Shown in pieces: positions 1-9,641 of a stretch of 25,374 bases of DNA. Position numbers and translations under genes: made by a program. The notes under the pieces are model-generated. The model worked only from the letters and a program-made list of their open reading frames with translations. It did no database searches and had not been told where the DNA came from. How positions within the stretch are numbered: position 1 is the first letter of the stretch; each line of letters begins with the position of its first letter. The stretch is from Vitrella brassicaformis (taxonomy: Eukaryota > Sar > Vitrellaceae): NCBI GenBank assembly GCA_001179505.1, contig CDMY01000226.1, positions 1-25,374 of the forward strand, written 5' to 3'.

Positions 1-1
1 C

Positions 2-337
2 CTTGATCTCGTCGCCGCCACAGAGACGCTCTCGCCGACCGTTGGATCACTCTCGCCGCTGAGTCCTCATTCATCTCCACTGGGGTCAACGCACAGCCCA
101 CCCGAGGGCAAAGCACGAGGGTGTCACTATGGCCGGTGCTTCCTGCGTAAGCCAATAAAAAAAGCGCACGAATCTGAACTGTCCCTCCTTCTCGTGAACC
201 GTCGCTCTGGCTCATCTGTTGCCTTAACGGGCAACGACAGCGATCCTCCACAGCCACTCTCATCTACCGACACGCTGCGCCCGTGTAAGCCCTGCTCTAA
301 CTCATTTGCCGAGCTCGCAAAGGGTCTGGCGCCCTGA
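2..337 (+). CDS. Probable 3' end of a gene entering from the left (partial, unknown product)
   Basis: The frame starting at base 2 is open for 111 codons and stops with TGA at 335-337. It contains no ATG that would make a sensible start and runs off the left edge. The translation is Ser/Pro-rich at first, then holds a Cys/basic stretch (GCHYGRCFLRKPIKK) and a final CKPCSNSFAELAKGLAP. I do not recognise a family. An open run of this length is unusual but not decisive at this base composition. The next gene on the same strand starts 118 bp later, so this would be a tandem neighbour. It could also be a non-coding open frame. Confidence 0.35.
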   Translation, partial: LDLVAATETLSPTVGSLSPLSPHSSPLGSTHSPPEGKARGCHYGRCFLRKPIKKAHESELSLLLVNRRSGSSVALTGNDSDPPQPLSSTDTLRPCKPCSNSFAELAKGLAP

Positions 338-455
338 TGACATTCTAGCTTTCAGGACGTCATGGCGGCAACGGGCAAGGGAAGTCACAAGGCCCAACTT
401 TGCCTCCGTGATCTGTCCCCGCCCTTGTTCCTTCTCTCGTGTGTCGCCTGCTGCC

Positions 456-2517
456 ATGCACACCTCAACACAGCTGCTGCCCCTTCCTCTCTTCCTTCTG
501 CTGTCGGTGATGCCCGTCTGCAGCGCAGGAGGTGAGAAGGAAGGGGAACATCCTAGTGCAGTGGAAGCCAACCCGGTGGCCAACTCCTGATGCTGCCTGC
601 CTTTCTGCCTTTCTCTGTCCGTGTGCGCTGGCTGTGTGTGTGCAGTGCCGCCTCTGGGTGCCCTCCTCCCTCCCAAGCAAATGGAGGGCTGGGGCTGGGG
701 CGGGCGGGCTGCAATGCGGTGGCCATCGGCTGGCGGTGACGTGCAGTTGGTGCCGCATGAGGGCGCATTGCGGCTGGAGGATGGCCCGTCGGCCTTCGAG
801 GGGAGGCTGGAGGTCTACCATGAGGGACTCTGGGTGCGCCTCTACACACACACACACACGCTCCAAGACATCTGCTGTCGGTTCCCTGCAACCCAGTGTG
901 TGTGTGTGTGTGTGAGCAGGGTACAGTGTGTGACGACGAGATCGACGCCGCCGACGCTGACACTCTCTGCTCCATCCTCCTCCACCAGATGACCAACAAG
1001 ACCTCCTCACTGACGTCGGCAGCCTTCTACACCCAGCCGCCCACTCACCCATTCGCAGCGCCCTTCAGACCCATATGGCTTGACGACCTCCACTGCCCCA
1101 ACGGCAGCGGCACCAAGACAGTGCTCGACTGCTGCCGGCTGGACAAGGAGGAGGAGACCACCTGGCGGAGCCGATGGATTATGGCCTTCATGGGTGTGGG
1201 GCGGCGGGGTGGCGGTGGCGATGTGTGTGAGCCGATTGTGTGGGGGAAGGAGAACTGCAGGGGGCACGAGGAGGACCTCTGGCTCAAGTGTCACGTGGAC
1301 AACACTGGTTGGTGAGGGGAGTGAAACAAGGCGGACAGACAGACGGACACACATATACGCAGCGGGCCGGGCTGTGTTGCTTTGGTCAGATTGGCTTCCG
1401 TTGACGGGCTTGAGCTCAGCGGTCGACCCTCGCTCCGCCCGCTGTATGGCGGATGACCAGACCACTACCCGTAAGCACACCATTGCATTGACACACAGAC
1501 AGGCAGACGAAAACACCATACCCACATCACATGTGCTTCCTTCCTTTGTCTGTCTGCATGTGTGGGTGTTGTCGTCATGTCATCAGAGCGTCCACCCAAG
1601 CACCATGACCCGCCGCATTCGTCAACCAGCAACGGCAGCACCCCTTTCGTCCTCCCTCCCAATGTGCCCCCACCGCCCAAGAGCGGCCCGACAGCCACAC
1701 ACAACAACACACACACGGAGAGCACCAACGGCAACACCAATCGCACCAGTGACGGGGACGGCCGCGCCCCTGAGGATCACGCAAACCATCATGGTACGTG
1801 TGTGACGATCCCCACCAAGTATGCCGCCATGGCCATGTTGTATGGATGTCCTGTGGTCGTGTGTGGGTGGATGCAGTGGCATCATCAGCGGTGGAGGCGT
1901 TTCGTCTGGTCAACGGCAGCCACCCCCACGTGGGCCGGCTGGAGGTCCGCATCAACGGCCGCTGGGGCACCGTCTGCCTGCCCCACTTCGACTTCGCCTC
2001 AGCCCGTGTGGTGTGCAACAGCATGAGCATGACCACCCGCCCCTTTGTCAACGTCTACCCATGGATCGCCTCCCCCTCCCTCCCCCTCGCCCCGCCACAC
2101 ATGCCGGCCTACCAGCTCGCCCTCACCTGCAGCGGCAACGAGACCACACTGGCAGCCTGCAAGGGCGGGCTGAGAAAGGAGGAGCAGATGAGCAGCGTCG
2201 CGGCGACCACAAGCATGGCCGTCACGCTGACCAACAATCGGCCTGACCCCGCTGAGCAGGAGAGGCGCACCAGGATGCCCTTCAGGCGGCCGGTGCAGAG
2301 CGCCGGACAGGAGAGCGGTCAGGCGCAAGGCGCAGGAGCTGATACGGGCCTGCTTCTGTGCAGTGGGCACTACTTCGACGTCTGGGTGGAGTGTGGGGCC
2401 GATGGTGTGGGTGAGGCGATGGACACCGACCGAGAGGAGCGGCTGCAGAAGCCGGCGAGGGCCGAGGAGGGGGCAGATCAGTCAGACAGGAGCGTCACAC
2501 TCGGCGATGGCCCATGA
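456..2517 (+). CDS. Secreted protein with two scavenger receptor cysteine-rich (SRCR) domains
   Basis: Six exons: 456-531, 646-833, 920-1311 (or 1307), 1415 (or 1420)-1470, 1587-1793 and 1877-2517. The ATG at 456 opens a clear signal peptide (about residues 1-24, Leu-rich, ending VCSAG). SRCR domain 1 spans exons 2-3: a GRLEVYHEGLW strand joins exactly in phase to GTVCDDE, and the domain ends near EDLWLKCH. A Pro/Asn/Thr-rich linker with several N-glycosylation sequons follows (exon 5). SRCR domain 2 is in exon 6, with FRLVNGS, GRLEVRINGRWGTVC, SARVVCNSM and later Cys residues, then a charged tail. SRCR domains bind ligands outside the cell, so a secreted or surface adhesion/recognition role is expected by family. 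The exon 3/4 junction has two in-phase solutions (519 or 516 residues). All other junctions agree in phase. Confidence 0.85.
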
Positions 2518-2702
2518 TGATCAGTGTGTGGTGGCCTTGCCTTGCCTGACGCCTCAGGCACTTGTATTTGTCGAAAAAGGTCGAGGTGTCTGCCTGTTTC
2601 TTGAAGCGAGAGCTGTGCCAGTCCAGTCAGACTTCCTTTCTCAACGGTCTCTTCGTGCACGCTGTTGTTGGGTGCGGGGGATGCATGGCGTTCGTTGTTG
2701 AG
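2518..2702. other. Intergenic tail of the SRCR gene
   Basis: This is non-coding sequence between the SRCR stop and the dispersed repeat. I see no gene, RNA or recognisable polyadenylation signal here. Confidence 0.5.
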
Positions 2703-3203
2703 TGTCGCCTTTCGTCTGTCCCCTAGTAGTCCTAGGTTGGCTTCCCGCTACCCCTCCATTTCACCCGTGCTATGGTGTGTGGTGGGTCGGTGGCGGGGCG
2801 GCGGCCGCAGGACAGAGAGGACAGACCGAAGGAAGCTAGCAACACCCACACACACACCAGACAGACAGACAGACAGACAGACAGACCGGCCGTGTGTATC
2901 TGCTCGACATGAGACCCTCAGTCTGTCTGTCATCTCGTTGTTCCATTGGACACCTCCCGGCAGCTCTCTGGCCTGCCTTCTGTCTGTCATCACCTCCATG
3001 ACCTTGGTCTTTCGGTGCCGTGTGAGTGCTCTGTGGGACTGAGGTGGTGGCGGGGATGAGAAGCAAAGCGGGACAGAGAGCCGCAAAGGGCATGTATTGC
3101 TCAGAAATGAGAGCTACGTACATCGAATGTGGAGCCCGTGTTGATATGAGTGTCGGTGCCATTGACTGTATGACGTCAAGTCCATTGAACCGAGTCAGAT
3201 CTC
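2703..3203 (+). repeat. Dispersed repeat, copy A (about 500 bp)
   Basis: This stretch matches the reverse complement of 17575-18030. The longest identical block is about 47 nt, around 2783-2828 (the GGCGGGGCGGCGGCCGC region). Other shared blocks include the CCTTTCGTCTGTCCC start (about 2707), the (GACA)n tract, the ATCTGCTCGACATG block, the GACTGAGGTGGTGGCGG block and the end TTGAACCGAGTCAGATCTC. The copies differ in (GACA)n length, and copy A has extra sequence around 3105-3170. I see no terminal inverted repeats, target-site duplication or transposase. The open frames inside it shift between the copies, so it is probably non-coding: a short non-autonomous element or an old segmental copy. 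Confidence 0.8.
2859..2885. repeat. (GACA)n microsatellite inside repeat copy A
   Basis: About six and a half GACA units. Copy B has a shorter version of the same tract, so its length varies between the copies. Confidence 0.9.
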
Positions 3204-3254
3204 AGTAAGCACACATGCCAGCGTCCGACATGGACGATCACTCTTTCTCTCTTG

Positions 3255-3360
3255 CGCGAGGGCTCTTCTTTATCCCCAAGAGCGCAACCTTTTCTCTCTT
3301 GAGCACACACAAGAGAGAAAGAGTGGCGCCCTTGGGGACAGAGAAGAGTCCCATCTCGCG
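3255..3360. repeat. Long imperfect hairpin (about 48-bp stem, 8-nt loop)
   Basis: The arm at 3255-3302 pairs with the arm at 3311-3360. Paired blocks are CGCGAG with CTCGCG, CTCTTCT with AGAAGAG, TCCCCAAG with CTTGGGGA, GCGC with GCGC, and TTCTCTCTTG with CAAGAGAGAA. The loop is AGCACACA. Mismatches and a 3-nt bulge are scattered, as in natural small-RNA precursors. A further copy of the CTCTTTCTCTCTTG block sits just outside at 3241-3254. The hairpin lies between repeat A and the tail of the small minus-strand gene. It could be a foldback element remnant, a small-RNA precursor or a structured 3' UTR. Nothing in the sequence decides between these. Confidence 0.75.
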
Positions 3361-3404
3361 CCACGCCAGCCAATAGAGAGCACTAAGGATCTACACAGCA
3401 GGGG

Positions 3405-3751
3405 CTATGAGGATGTGGACGGCTCTGTCTTGATGATACCGACTGCCTTGAGGAGAGATGGAGCCAGACGCAGCGCCACCACATACGCTGCACACACAAA
3501 AACACAGTCAAGGCAAACACACACACACAGTGGTGAGTGTGAGGCAGTCCGTCATCGATATTCGATGTCTGGTGCATCTGACCTGCGAAGAACCGCAGCT
3601 TGAGGACGAGCTCTCGCTGCAGGACCGTCTCCTTCGGCTCTGACAGACGACGGACACGCAGTAAGACACCATAATGAGCATGAGATCCATCAGTTCTTAT
3701 GAAAGGGGTGCTTGTACCCTCACCATTGAACTCCTTCTTGAACGCAAACAT
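3405..3751 (-). CDS. Small 55-residue protein with a hydrophobic segment, three exons
   Basis: Three short exons: 3724-3751, 3583-3639 and 3405-3487. All have GT-AG borders and matching phase 1 at both junctions. The last intron ends in a UG-rich tract and CAG, typical of this window. The protein starts MFAFKKEFN, continues with an amphipathic, charged piece (EPKETVLQRELVLKLRFFA), then a hydrophobic stretch (AYVVALRLAPSLLKAVGII), and ends KTEPSTSS. It could be a small membrane protein, for instance of mitochondria or ER, but I recognise no family. No exon exceeds 83 nt, so simple ORF finding misses it. Its start codon lies 73 bp from the start of the divergent EF-hand gene, which supports a real gene with a shared promoter. 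Confidence 0.65.
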
Positions 3752-3824
3752 CGTCTTCCCTTAGTCTGTGCAGACTGGCGATCAGGGTTCGCGCCAGGGC
3801 GCGTGAAACTGATGCAGCAGAGCG
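3752..3824. promoter_or_regulatory. Compact bidirectional promoter 1 (73 bp)
   Basis: This is the whole interval between the ATG of the 55-residue protein (-) and the ATG of the EF-hand protein (+). It must hold both 5' UTRs and the promoter unless transcripts overlap. It contains a GC-rich near-palindrome (GCGCCAGGGCGCG, 3791-3803) and CGTGAAACTG at 3802-3811. No TATA box is seen. Similar GTGAAA-type words lie in two other head-to-head gaps. Confidence 0.5.
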
Positions 3825-5652
3825 ATGGCGGAACAGCGCATTCATCCGGCGGCGTCTGATGCCAGTCTGGATGCTGGGGTGGCCGAGCCAGAGACCATCG
3901 GCACAATCGTCGAGGCAGCCATTGTGGAGGCCAGGGCAGAACAAGCGCATGAACCAACAAGGGAGGAGGGCGGCGCACAGCAGGTTGGACAACAAGGCTA
4001 TGAAGGGTACGCTCGACAGCTCTCACACCCGTCCAGTCTGCGCCGAGCCCCCACTTCTGTCCTCACGGGCACACCGGAGCAGCCGCCAAGACCTGACGAC
4101 TCCCCCACACCCGTTCCCACGCCGCGGCCTGGCCTCGACAAGGCCGGGGGGAGTGTGGAGAGCATCGCTGCCAGCGAGTTGTCCAAGGCATGGCCGCTGA
4201 CCCAGTTCTTCAGCCGAGTGGGGACGATGTTCGCCCACACTCGGACGGCGGAGTTCCGTCGGGTGGTGTTGGTGGACCAGGAGGGGATGCCTTTCGAGGA
4301 GAAGATGCTGCAGAAACTCAAGTCGTGGGACGTCAATGGTGAGCGAGTGATTTGGAAGGCATGTGTGTGCATGCAGGTGCGTGTGTATGTGTGTGTGTGT
4401 GCGTGTCTCGTTTCAGGCGATGGCAAGTTCTCTCTCGAGGTGGGACTGACGTGTTGTTTGTGGGCTGCACTGCATGCTGCGGTTTGTATGGCCTGTTTGT
4501 CTTGATGCTGTCTGTTGTGCTGACTGATTGCACAGGAAGCGGCTTTCGCCGCGAAGGAGATGCTTGCTGAAGTGCGGAAGATCCAGCGGCTGCGGCTGAT
4601 GGTGTTTCTGTTCATCATTCTGTACGTCTTCACCGTGGGCATCATGCTCATCATACTCATCGCTGCCGAAGAGGTCGGTGACCCAAGACTCGCAGACAGA
4701 GCCATCCATAGGTTGCCTCCGTCCACATACGTGTGTGTGTGTGTGTATGTGTGTATGTGTATGTGTGTGTGTGTGTATTGTATGGGTCAGATAACGAAGC
4801 AGCACAAGCCTGATGCCAGTGGGACATTACGGACAACGGACAGGGCCCACTCCATCATAAGTCAGTGCGGGGCGTCGAGCATTGAGCATTGACCTGGCCG
4901 CCTGTTGTGTATTGACCTGGCCGCCTGTTGTGTGTGGCATGCAATGCATTTGTGTGTTGTTTCATTCTGCTTTCTTCCGATTGGCAGAATCGCACAACTA
5001 CATGGAGATGGCCAGCATCTTCGACCTCCTCGCCATCGACCTGATGGCCATATCGAACGTGAGCAGAGGGGCGCATCGCCCGTCTATTCGGCCCTCCATG
5101 TGTTGATGTGTGTGAGTGCAATGCATCTGTGTAGGTCGAGTACATATACTTGCCTCTCGATGATCAGTCCGAAGGCCTCTACAAGATATGCAGAGTGAGC
5201 GACTGACTGACTGGGTGGGCCACAGGCAGAGGCCTTCATTCGGTGTTTGCGTCTGTCTGTATCCTCAATCCTTGTGTGCAGGTGACACGGTCAGATTTGC
5301 AGGCCATCGCGTGGGTTGAGTTCGTGGATGGGGAGATACTCACCATACAACCAAGTATGATACGAGCAGCCCATGAGCACGAGAGAGACACCATATGTCT
5401 CCTTTTCTTGCGCCAGCTTCTGCGGTGCTCCATGATCCCGTCACGAACGAGGAGTTGGCGAGGTGGGCCGCGTCGCCCCCTCGCCGCTCCCTCCAGCAGA
5501 CCAACGTGTCCTGGCCATACTTTCCCGCAGACGGGGCGGCGGAGGCCGGGGCTGCCGCGGGGCAGCCTCCGGAGGGGGGCGAGGGCGTGGTGGACGAGAG
5601 CGCCCTCCACCCGCACTTCGGCTTCACGCCACTTGGGGACATTTTCCGCTGA
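3825..5652 (+). CDS. EF-hand calcium-binding protein with one transmembrane segment
   Basis: Seven exons: 3825-4338, 4417-4439, 4536-4677, 4988-5058, 5135-5194, 5282-5354 and 5417-5652. All junctions agree in phase and give 372 residues. The N-terminal 150 residues are polar and low in complexity. A single canonical EF-hand loop occupies residues 169-180 (DVNGDGKFSLEE) and is assembled only by the 23-nt exon 2. A strongly hydrophobic helix at about 200-223 follows. The C-terminal part has DLLAIDLMAISN, VEYIYLPLDD and WVEFVDGEILTIQPTS. This layout (EF-hand, then TM, then a conserved tail) resembles a family I know from dinoflagellates and other algae with no settled function. It is likely a membrane-anchored Ca2+ sensor. 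Confidence 0.85.
4417..4439 (+). other. 23-nt microexon encoding the core of the EF-hand loop
   Basis: The exon is preceded by a UG-rich intron end and TTTCAG and is followed by GTGGGA. It supplies GDGKFSLE after a split Gly codon. Without it the loop ligands Asp5, Ser9 and Glu11 would be lost. Phase is consistent on both sides (1 in, 0 out). Confidence 0.85.
4729..4777 (+). repeat. (GT)n-rich intronic tract in the EF-hand gene
   Basis: This is an interrupted GT/GTAT repeat in the 310-nt intron between exons 3 and 4. It reads as UG repeats in the transcript, as in many introns of this window. Confidence 0.9.
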
Positions 5653-6100
5653 TCGGCTGACGGCCTTCGGCATGTCGATAGCTGTAGGGAGATGAGACAG
5701 CGGTTGGCTGATGCTTCAGGTGTAGATGTATGTGTGTGTTTGTGTGTCTGTGTGTCTGTTGCCCAAAACTGTGTGTATTGGGGTGCCTGTGTGTTGCGAT
5801 GGGTGTTATGGAATCGACACCGAGTAGACAAACACGCCTGCATGGATCACTTAGACATTTTGTATGGGTGTGTGGATCTGGGCAGCTCCGCGACGTTGAC
5901 GGGCCTATTTGGAGCACGGTTGGACCATCGATGAGCTCAATCCAGCAACTGCATCATTGCTGGACAATCCATTTATTCATTAGCGGCACAGTCGTGTGCA
6001 GACCATTCCCTACTGAGCCAACCACAAACGACCGAGCCATGTCTCTGTCTATACTGAATTGCGGCAGCAAGAGAGAGAACTACCGTAATGCCTTTTGCCT
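5653..6100. other. Tail-to-tail intergenic region, 448 bp
   Basis: It lies between the stop codons of the EF-hand gene (+) and the coiled-coil gene (-). A short GT-rich tract sits at about 5728-5760. I see no exon series with matching phases, no RNA gene and no repeat shared with the rest of the window. Confidence 0.6.
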
Positions 6101-9100
6101 CTACATTGCAGACGGCACTCGTGCTACTGGCGGCGGAGCGGTTGGCTCAGCGAATGTGGCGCCCATTAGCGTCGCTTTGGCCTTCAGAAGATAATCCCGC
6201 TCCTTCGCACGCGCCTGTGAATACGTGAGGCACATGACGACATCCCGAATGGGATCGTTCCTTGTGTGTGTCTCTGTACCTACCTGCTTTCTGGTGTCGT
6301 AGTTGCGCAGCAAGAAATCGCACGACTCGTGGAGCGAGGCCAGCTTGGAGTGAACGGCGTCAAAAGTCTCCCTCTCATCCCGTAGCTCTTTCTTTACTTC
6401 ATTCAGCTTCTGCAGGACAGAGGGAGGAAAGGGATACATGAGAGCGCTTAATCTTGCCGCTGGGGTCACCTGGTCCGCAGCTGCCTTGATGCCTTCCTGC
6501 TCGGTCATCTCCTTCATCCTCTTCTCCCACTGGTCTGTCCACTGAGCCATATCGGTCTGATAGGAGTCTACGTCGTTCTTTTCCTCTGTGTCGGCCACTG
6601 CCTGGGCCTTCCTGATGTCCGCTACCAGTATGTCGACGTGGTACAGGACATTTGTGGCGCCATCCTTCTTGCCACCGTACTCGCCTTCACTGAGGCAAGG
6701 ACCGACAGACAGACACATGAGCCATCCATGTGGGTGGCCTGTGTGTGCTCTCGACATACGGTGTCTCTGGGGGCGGCGGGACATCCACTGCTGGCGGCTG
6801 CTCTTTTTGTTGGATAAGAGATGTGAGTGGGCTGGATTCCTGCTGTCCATCAAAGGAGGAAGGAGGGCCTGCACACATCCGTGGAATAATATGCTCTTTC
6901 TCTCTCTCTTCTCATACCACATGTCACTTACCCGGCCTCTCTGCTCATTAGCGTCGCCCCTGCCGTCGATTTGCACCTCCGATGTCCACCCTCTCAGAAA
7001 TTGGTTCTTCGTCGGATGCTCCATTCGCAGCGGAGTCGACAAGAGAGCTTCCACCCTGGTACGGGCCTTGGTCGGTGATGTCAGCTGCAGAAACGAAATG
7101 CCCTCGAACACATGGCCCAGGTCGTTGGCCATACCCACTTGCTGCACACATGACCACCGAGACACATTGAGCGAAGATGCACACTGCCCTGCACCTGCTG
7201 CTGGAGCTTCTCTGCAGACAGGGATCGAGACAGAGTTCAAGAGGGCTGCAATAGAGTTTCCTCTGCCTGTACCTGCGGCGTAGTACTGTGCAATTCGATT
7301 TTTCGCCTTGCCAAGCAGCTCTTCAGCCTGCGTCCTTTCCAGGCCCTCATTCTGTCGACACGATAGACACACAGACAAACATGCAGTTTCATCTTCGCTC
7401 TCTGTCCTCATCGTACACATCACCTCATATTCCGCCTCTTCCGCAGCCCGGTTCTTCTGGGCCTCTTTCATGTCGCCATCGATCTGGACGATGGCGGCTT
7501 GTATTGACTGCATCTGAGCTGCCGCATCGGCCGCCTGCATCACACGCACACATACGGACGGACGAACAAGAGGGCAACCATTCATTTCTCATGCGGATGT
7601 ACCTCCTCTTTCACTGTCTCAACGTCGCTCAGCAGCTGTGAGATTGTCTGGCTCATCGTCACGTTCTCCTGTCGTGTGTTCGCAAGCTCTTCACTGCAGT
7701 AATCGCGATGCTGGTCATCCTTGTGCTGCTCATCGGCCATGGTATCCAGCACCCGATCGACCAGCCGCGCAACAGGCGCGAACTTGCTGCCGCCCTTAAC
7801 CCGTGGCTGTCCCTGTCTCTGGACCTGGCCAATGCCGGCACGCTGCATGAGTTGACTGAGGACGGCAGGGGGCAAGGAAGCGGCCAGCTGCATCAATTGG
7901 GCTTTGGTCAGCTGCTGTGGCTGCTGCGCGGGGAGGCCCACGGGGGGTGAGAGATGACGAGCAGCGGCCTTGTCGAGTTGGATGAGAGATGGGGCCGGCA
8001 CGGTCTTTTTGAAAAGGTCCAGCGCGTCGTCGTCATTAATTAGTTTGACGGTCTGCCGACGGCACCACACCACAGATATGCATGGATCACTTCTGCCCAT
8101 GCGTCTCACCTCACTGATGGCCTGAAACTCTTCGCTTCGTGACGCAGCACGAGCCTCGCGCTCCTGCATGTTCAGCTCGGCCATCATTACATTATGGCTG
8201 AGCAGGAAACATCATTGGCTCCTGCCGGTCGTCTCACTCACCTTAGCTTTGGTCTCGCAGCTGTTCACCAAGCCCTGGAGTGAGTGCTGATTGGCGGCAA
8301 GCCTCTCTTGTGCCTCCTGAGTGTGCCGTGTACACATACCATACGGTAAGTAAGGACATCGATGACAACGTCTTTTGTGAATGTGTGCTGACCTTCAGGT
8401 TGGTCTTTCGGTCCTGCTGCTTCATCTGTAGAGTTGCGTGGCGGTGGCTCTTCCGCTTGAGGGCCTGACAGGGGCAGAACACCCAGAAAGACACACCTGA
8501 CCGCATCATAAAGAGCGCCCGCGTGTATTAGCGAGCTGACCGCCTCTGCTGCCATTTTCTCCTCAGTCTTGGATTTGTGAAGCTCGTCGAACGCCTGGGC
8601 AGCTGCCTCCTCGCGCTTGTTCTCTGCAGCGACACATTATAACAGATAATACATTGACTGCCTTGCTCGGCGTGTCGGAGCAATCGCCAGCAAAGTGGTT
8701 GACCTTGTGCAAGGTCCTGCTCGAAGTTGTCCAGCATTTGCGCGAGCATGCCCAGGACCTCCAAAGACTGCGGGGAGTAGTCGCCGAAGGGGCTTTGCTG
8801 GCTGATCGCGCTGAGCACCTGCTGACTGCGGCTGCTGCCCGAGGCCTGACAAATGCCAATAGCACAGGGGGAAGATATGCATCACTTCATTCTCTCGGGC
8901 GTCAGGACCTGCAGCTGTGCCTTCAAGCTGAGGAGCTGCTGACTTCCCTGCCCATTGACAGAGGATGTTGGCCAGCACTCAGTGAGGTTTTGTCTCATAC
9001 CTGTCCCTGCTTGAGGATAGGAATGGCCTGTTTGAGGGCCGCAATGGATGACCTGAGGTCGGCGGCTTCGCTCTCGTAATCCTCCCTGTCGCGAGCCCTT

Positions 9101-9641
9101 CATAACACCAGAGCACAACGTTCAATGCCCTCCCGACTTGACTGCGGAGGAATGGCACCTGACTGCGGCGGCTTTTTTAGTTCTGCCGTGGTTTCTCCTA
9201 CTTCGTTTGTGAGGTCATCTATCTCCTGGCAGAACCGGCTGAGTGTGGCAGTGGTCTCCTTGATCTTCCCCTCCAGCTTTGGAATGGTCTCCTCATCCGC
9301 CTTAATTGCATCGCTGAGCTGACTTTGCGTGGCTGACAAAACACACCCGGCCAAGTATTCATTGCTCTGTGTGGGTACCTGTCGACTCGTGTGTACCTTT
9401 GCAATAGCACGCATGTTTGTCGTACAGTTGGTCCTGTGGAAATACAACGGCAGGCAGAGTCTGTGGGTCTCTCATGAAATGAACTGACCTCCTTCAGGGA
9501 CTCCTCTTCGACCTCCTTGGCCAGCGCATTCAATAGATTAACCACCTTCCTGATGGGATTTGGACCGGAAAGCGCAGTGCTACTAGCCGATTGCTGCCCC
9601 CCGAACACACCGATTGCCAGAACAGACAGCCAGGCCTTCAT
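6101..9641 (-). CDS. Large secreted coiled-coil protein (dinoflagellate/chromerid family, function unknown), one frame break
   Basis: Eighteen exons (minus order): 9489-9641, 9397-9433, 9159-9332, 9001-9097, 8909-8947, 8704-8845, 8541-8623, 8393-8464, 8242-8316, 8110-8175, 7603-8052, 7424-7534, 7273-7351, 6932-7137, 6760-6839, 6470-6689, 6284-6409 and 6101-6214. Every junction fits in phase except exon 3 to exon 4, which fits only if one base is gained at the A6 run (plus-strand T at 9173-9178). The product is about 774 residues with that shift. It has a signal peptide (MKAWLSVLAIGVFGG), YDKHACYCK, long heptad-like Glu/Lys helices, a QSPFGDYSPQS linker, LINDDDALDLFKKTVP (about 317-332), a second coiled-coil module with HRDYCSEELANT, VPPPPETPEGEY (about 615-625) and the closing LLKAKATLMGATF. 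These landmarks match, in order, a family I know from dinoflagellates and chromerids. The role is unknown. The start is 92 bp from a divergent gene. Confidence 0.88.
9173..9178 (-). other. Apparent frame break at an A_AAA_AAG heptamer in exon 3 of the coiled-coil gene
   Basis: On the minus strand the zero frame reads CTA AAA AAG, which places A AAA AAG exactly as a -1 slippery heptamer. Continuing in the zero frame gives KKPPQSG and no phase-compatible splice to exon 4. A -1 shift, or one extra A, gives KKAAAVR, then ARDREDYESEAADL across the exon 3/4 junction, which fits the family pattern. The simplest cause is a miscounted homopolymer in the assembly. Real slippage is the alternative. Confidence 0.7.

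Noticed and set aside
1080-1805. Long plus-strand frame across the first SRCR gene introns
   Set aside because: It overlaps the exons in another frame and reads straight through introns. Only the short piece at about 1415-1470 is a real exon in that frame.
2665-3042. Open frames inside the dispersed repeat (and 17680-18069 on the minus strand)
   Set aside because: The two copies do not keep the same frame over the shared DNA, and the translations are mostly microsatellite (Asp-Arg-Gln-Thr, His-Thr). The similarity is at DNA level only.
3780-3812. GGTTCGCGCC resembling a tRNA T-arm
   Set aside because: No acceptor stem, anticodon arm or D-arm can be built around it, and it lies within a 73-bp promoter gap.
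6588-7283. 231-codon plus-strand frame
   Set aside because: It lies antisense to six exons of the coiled-coil gene, with no family-like sequence.
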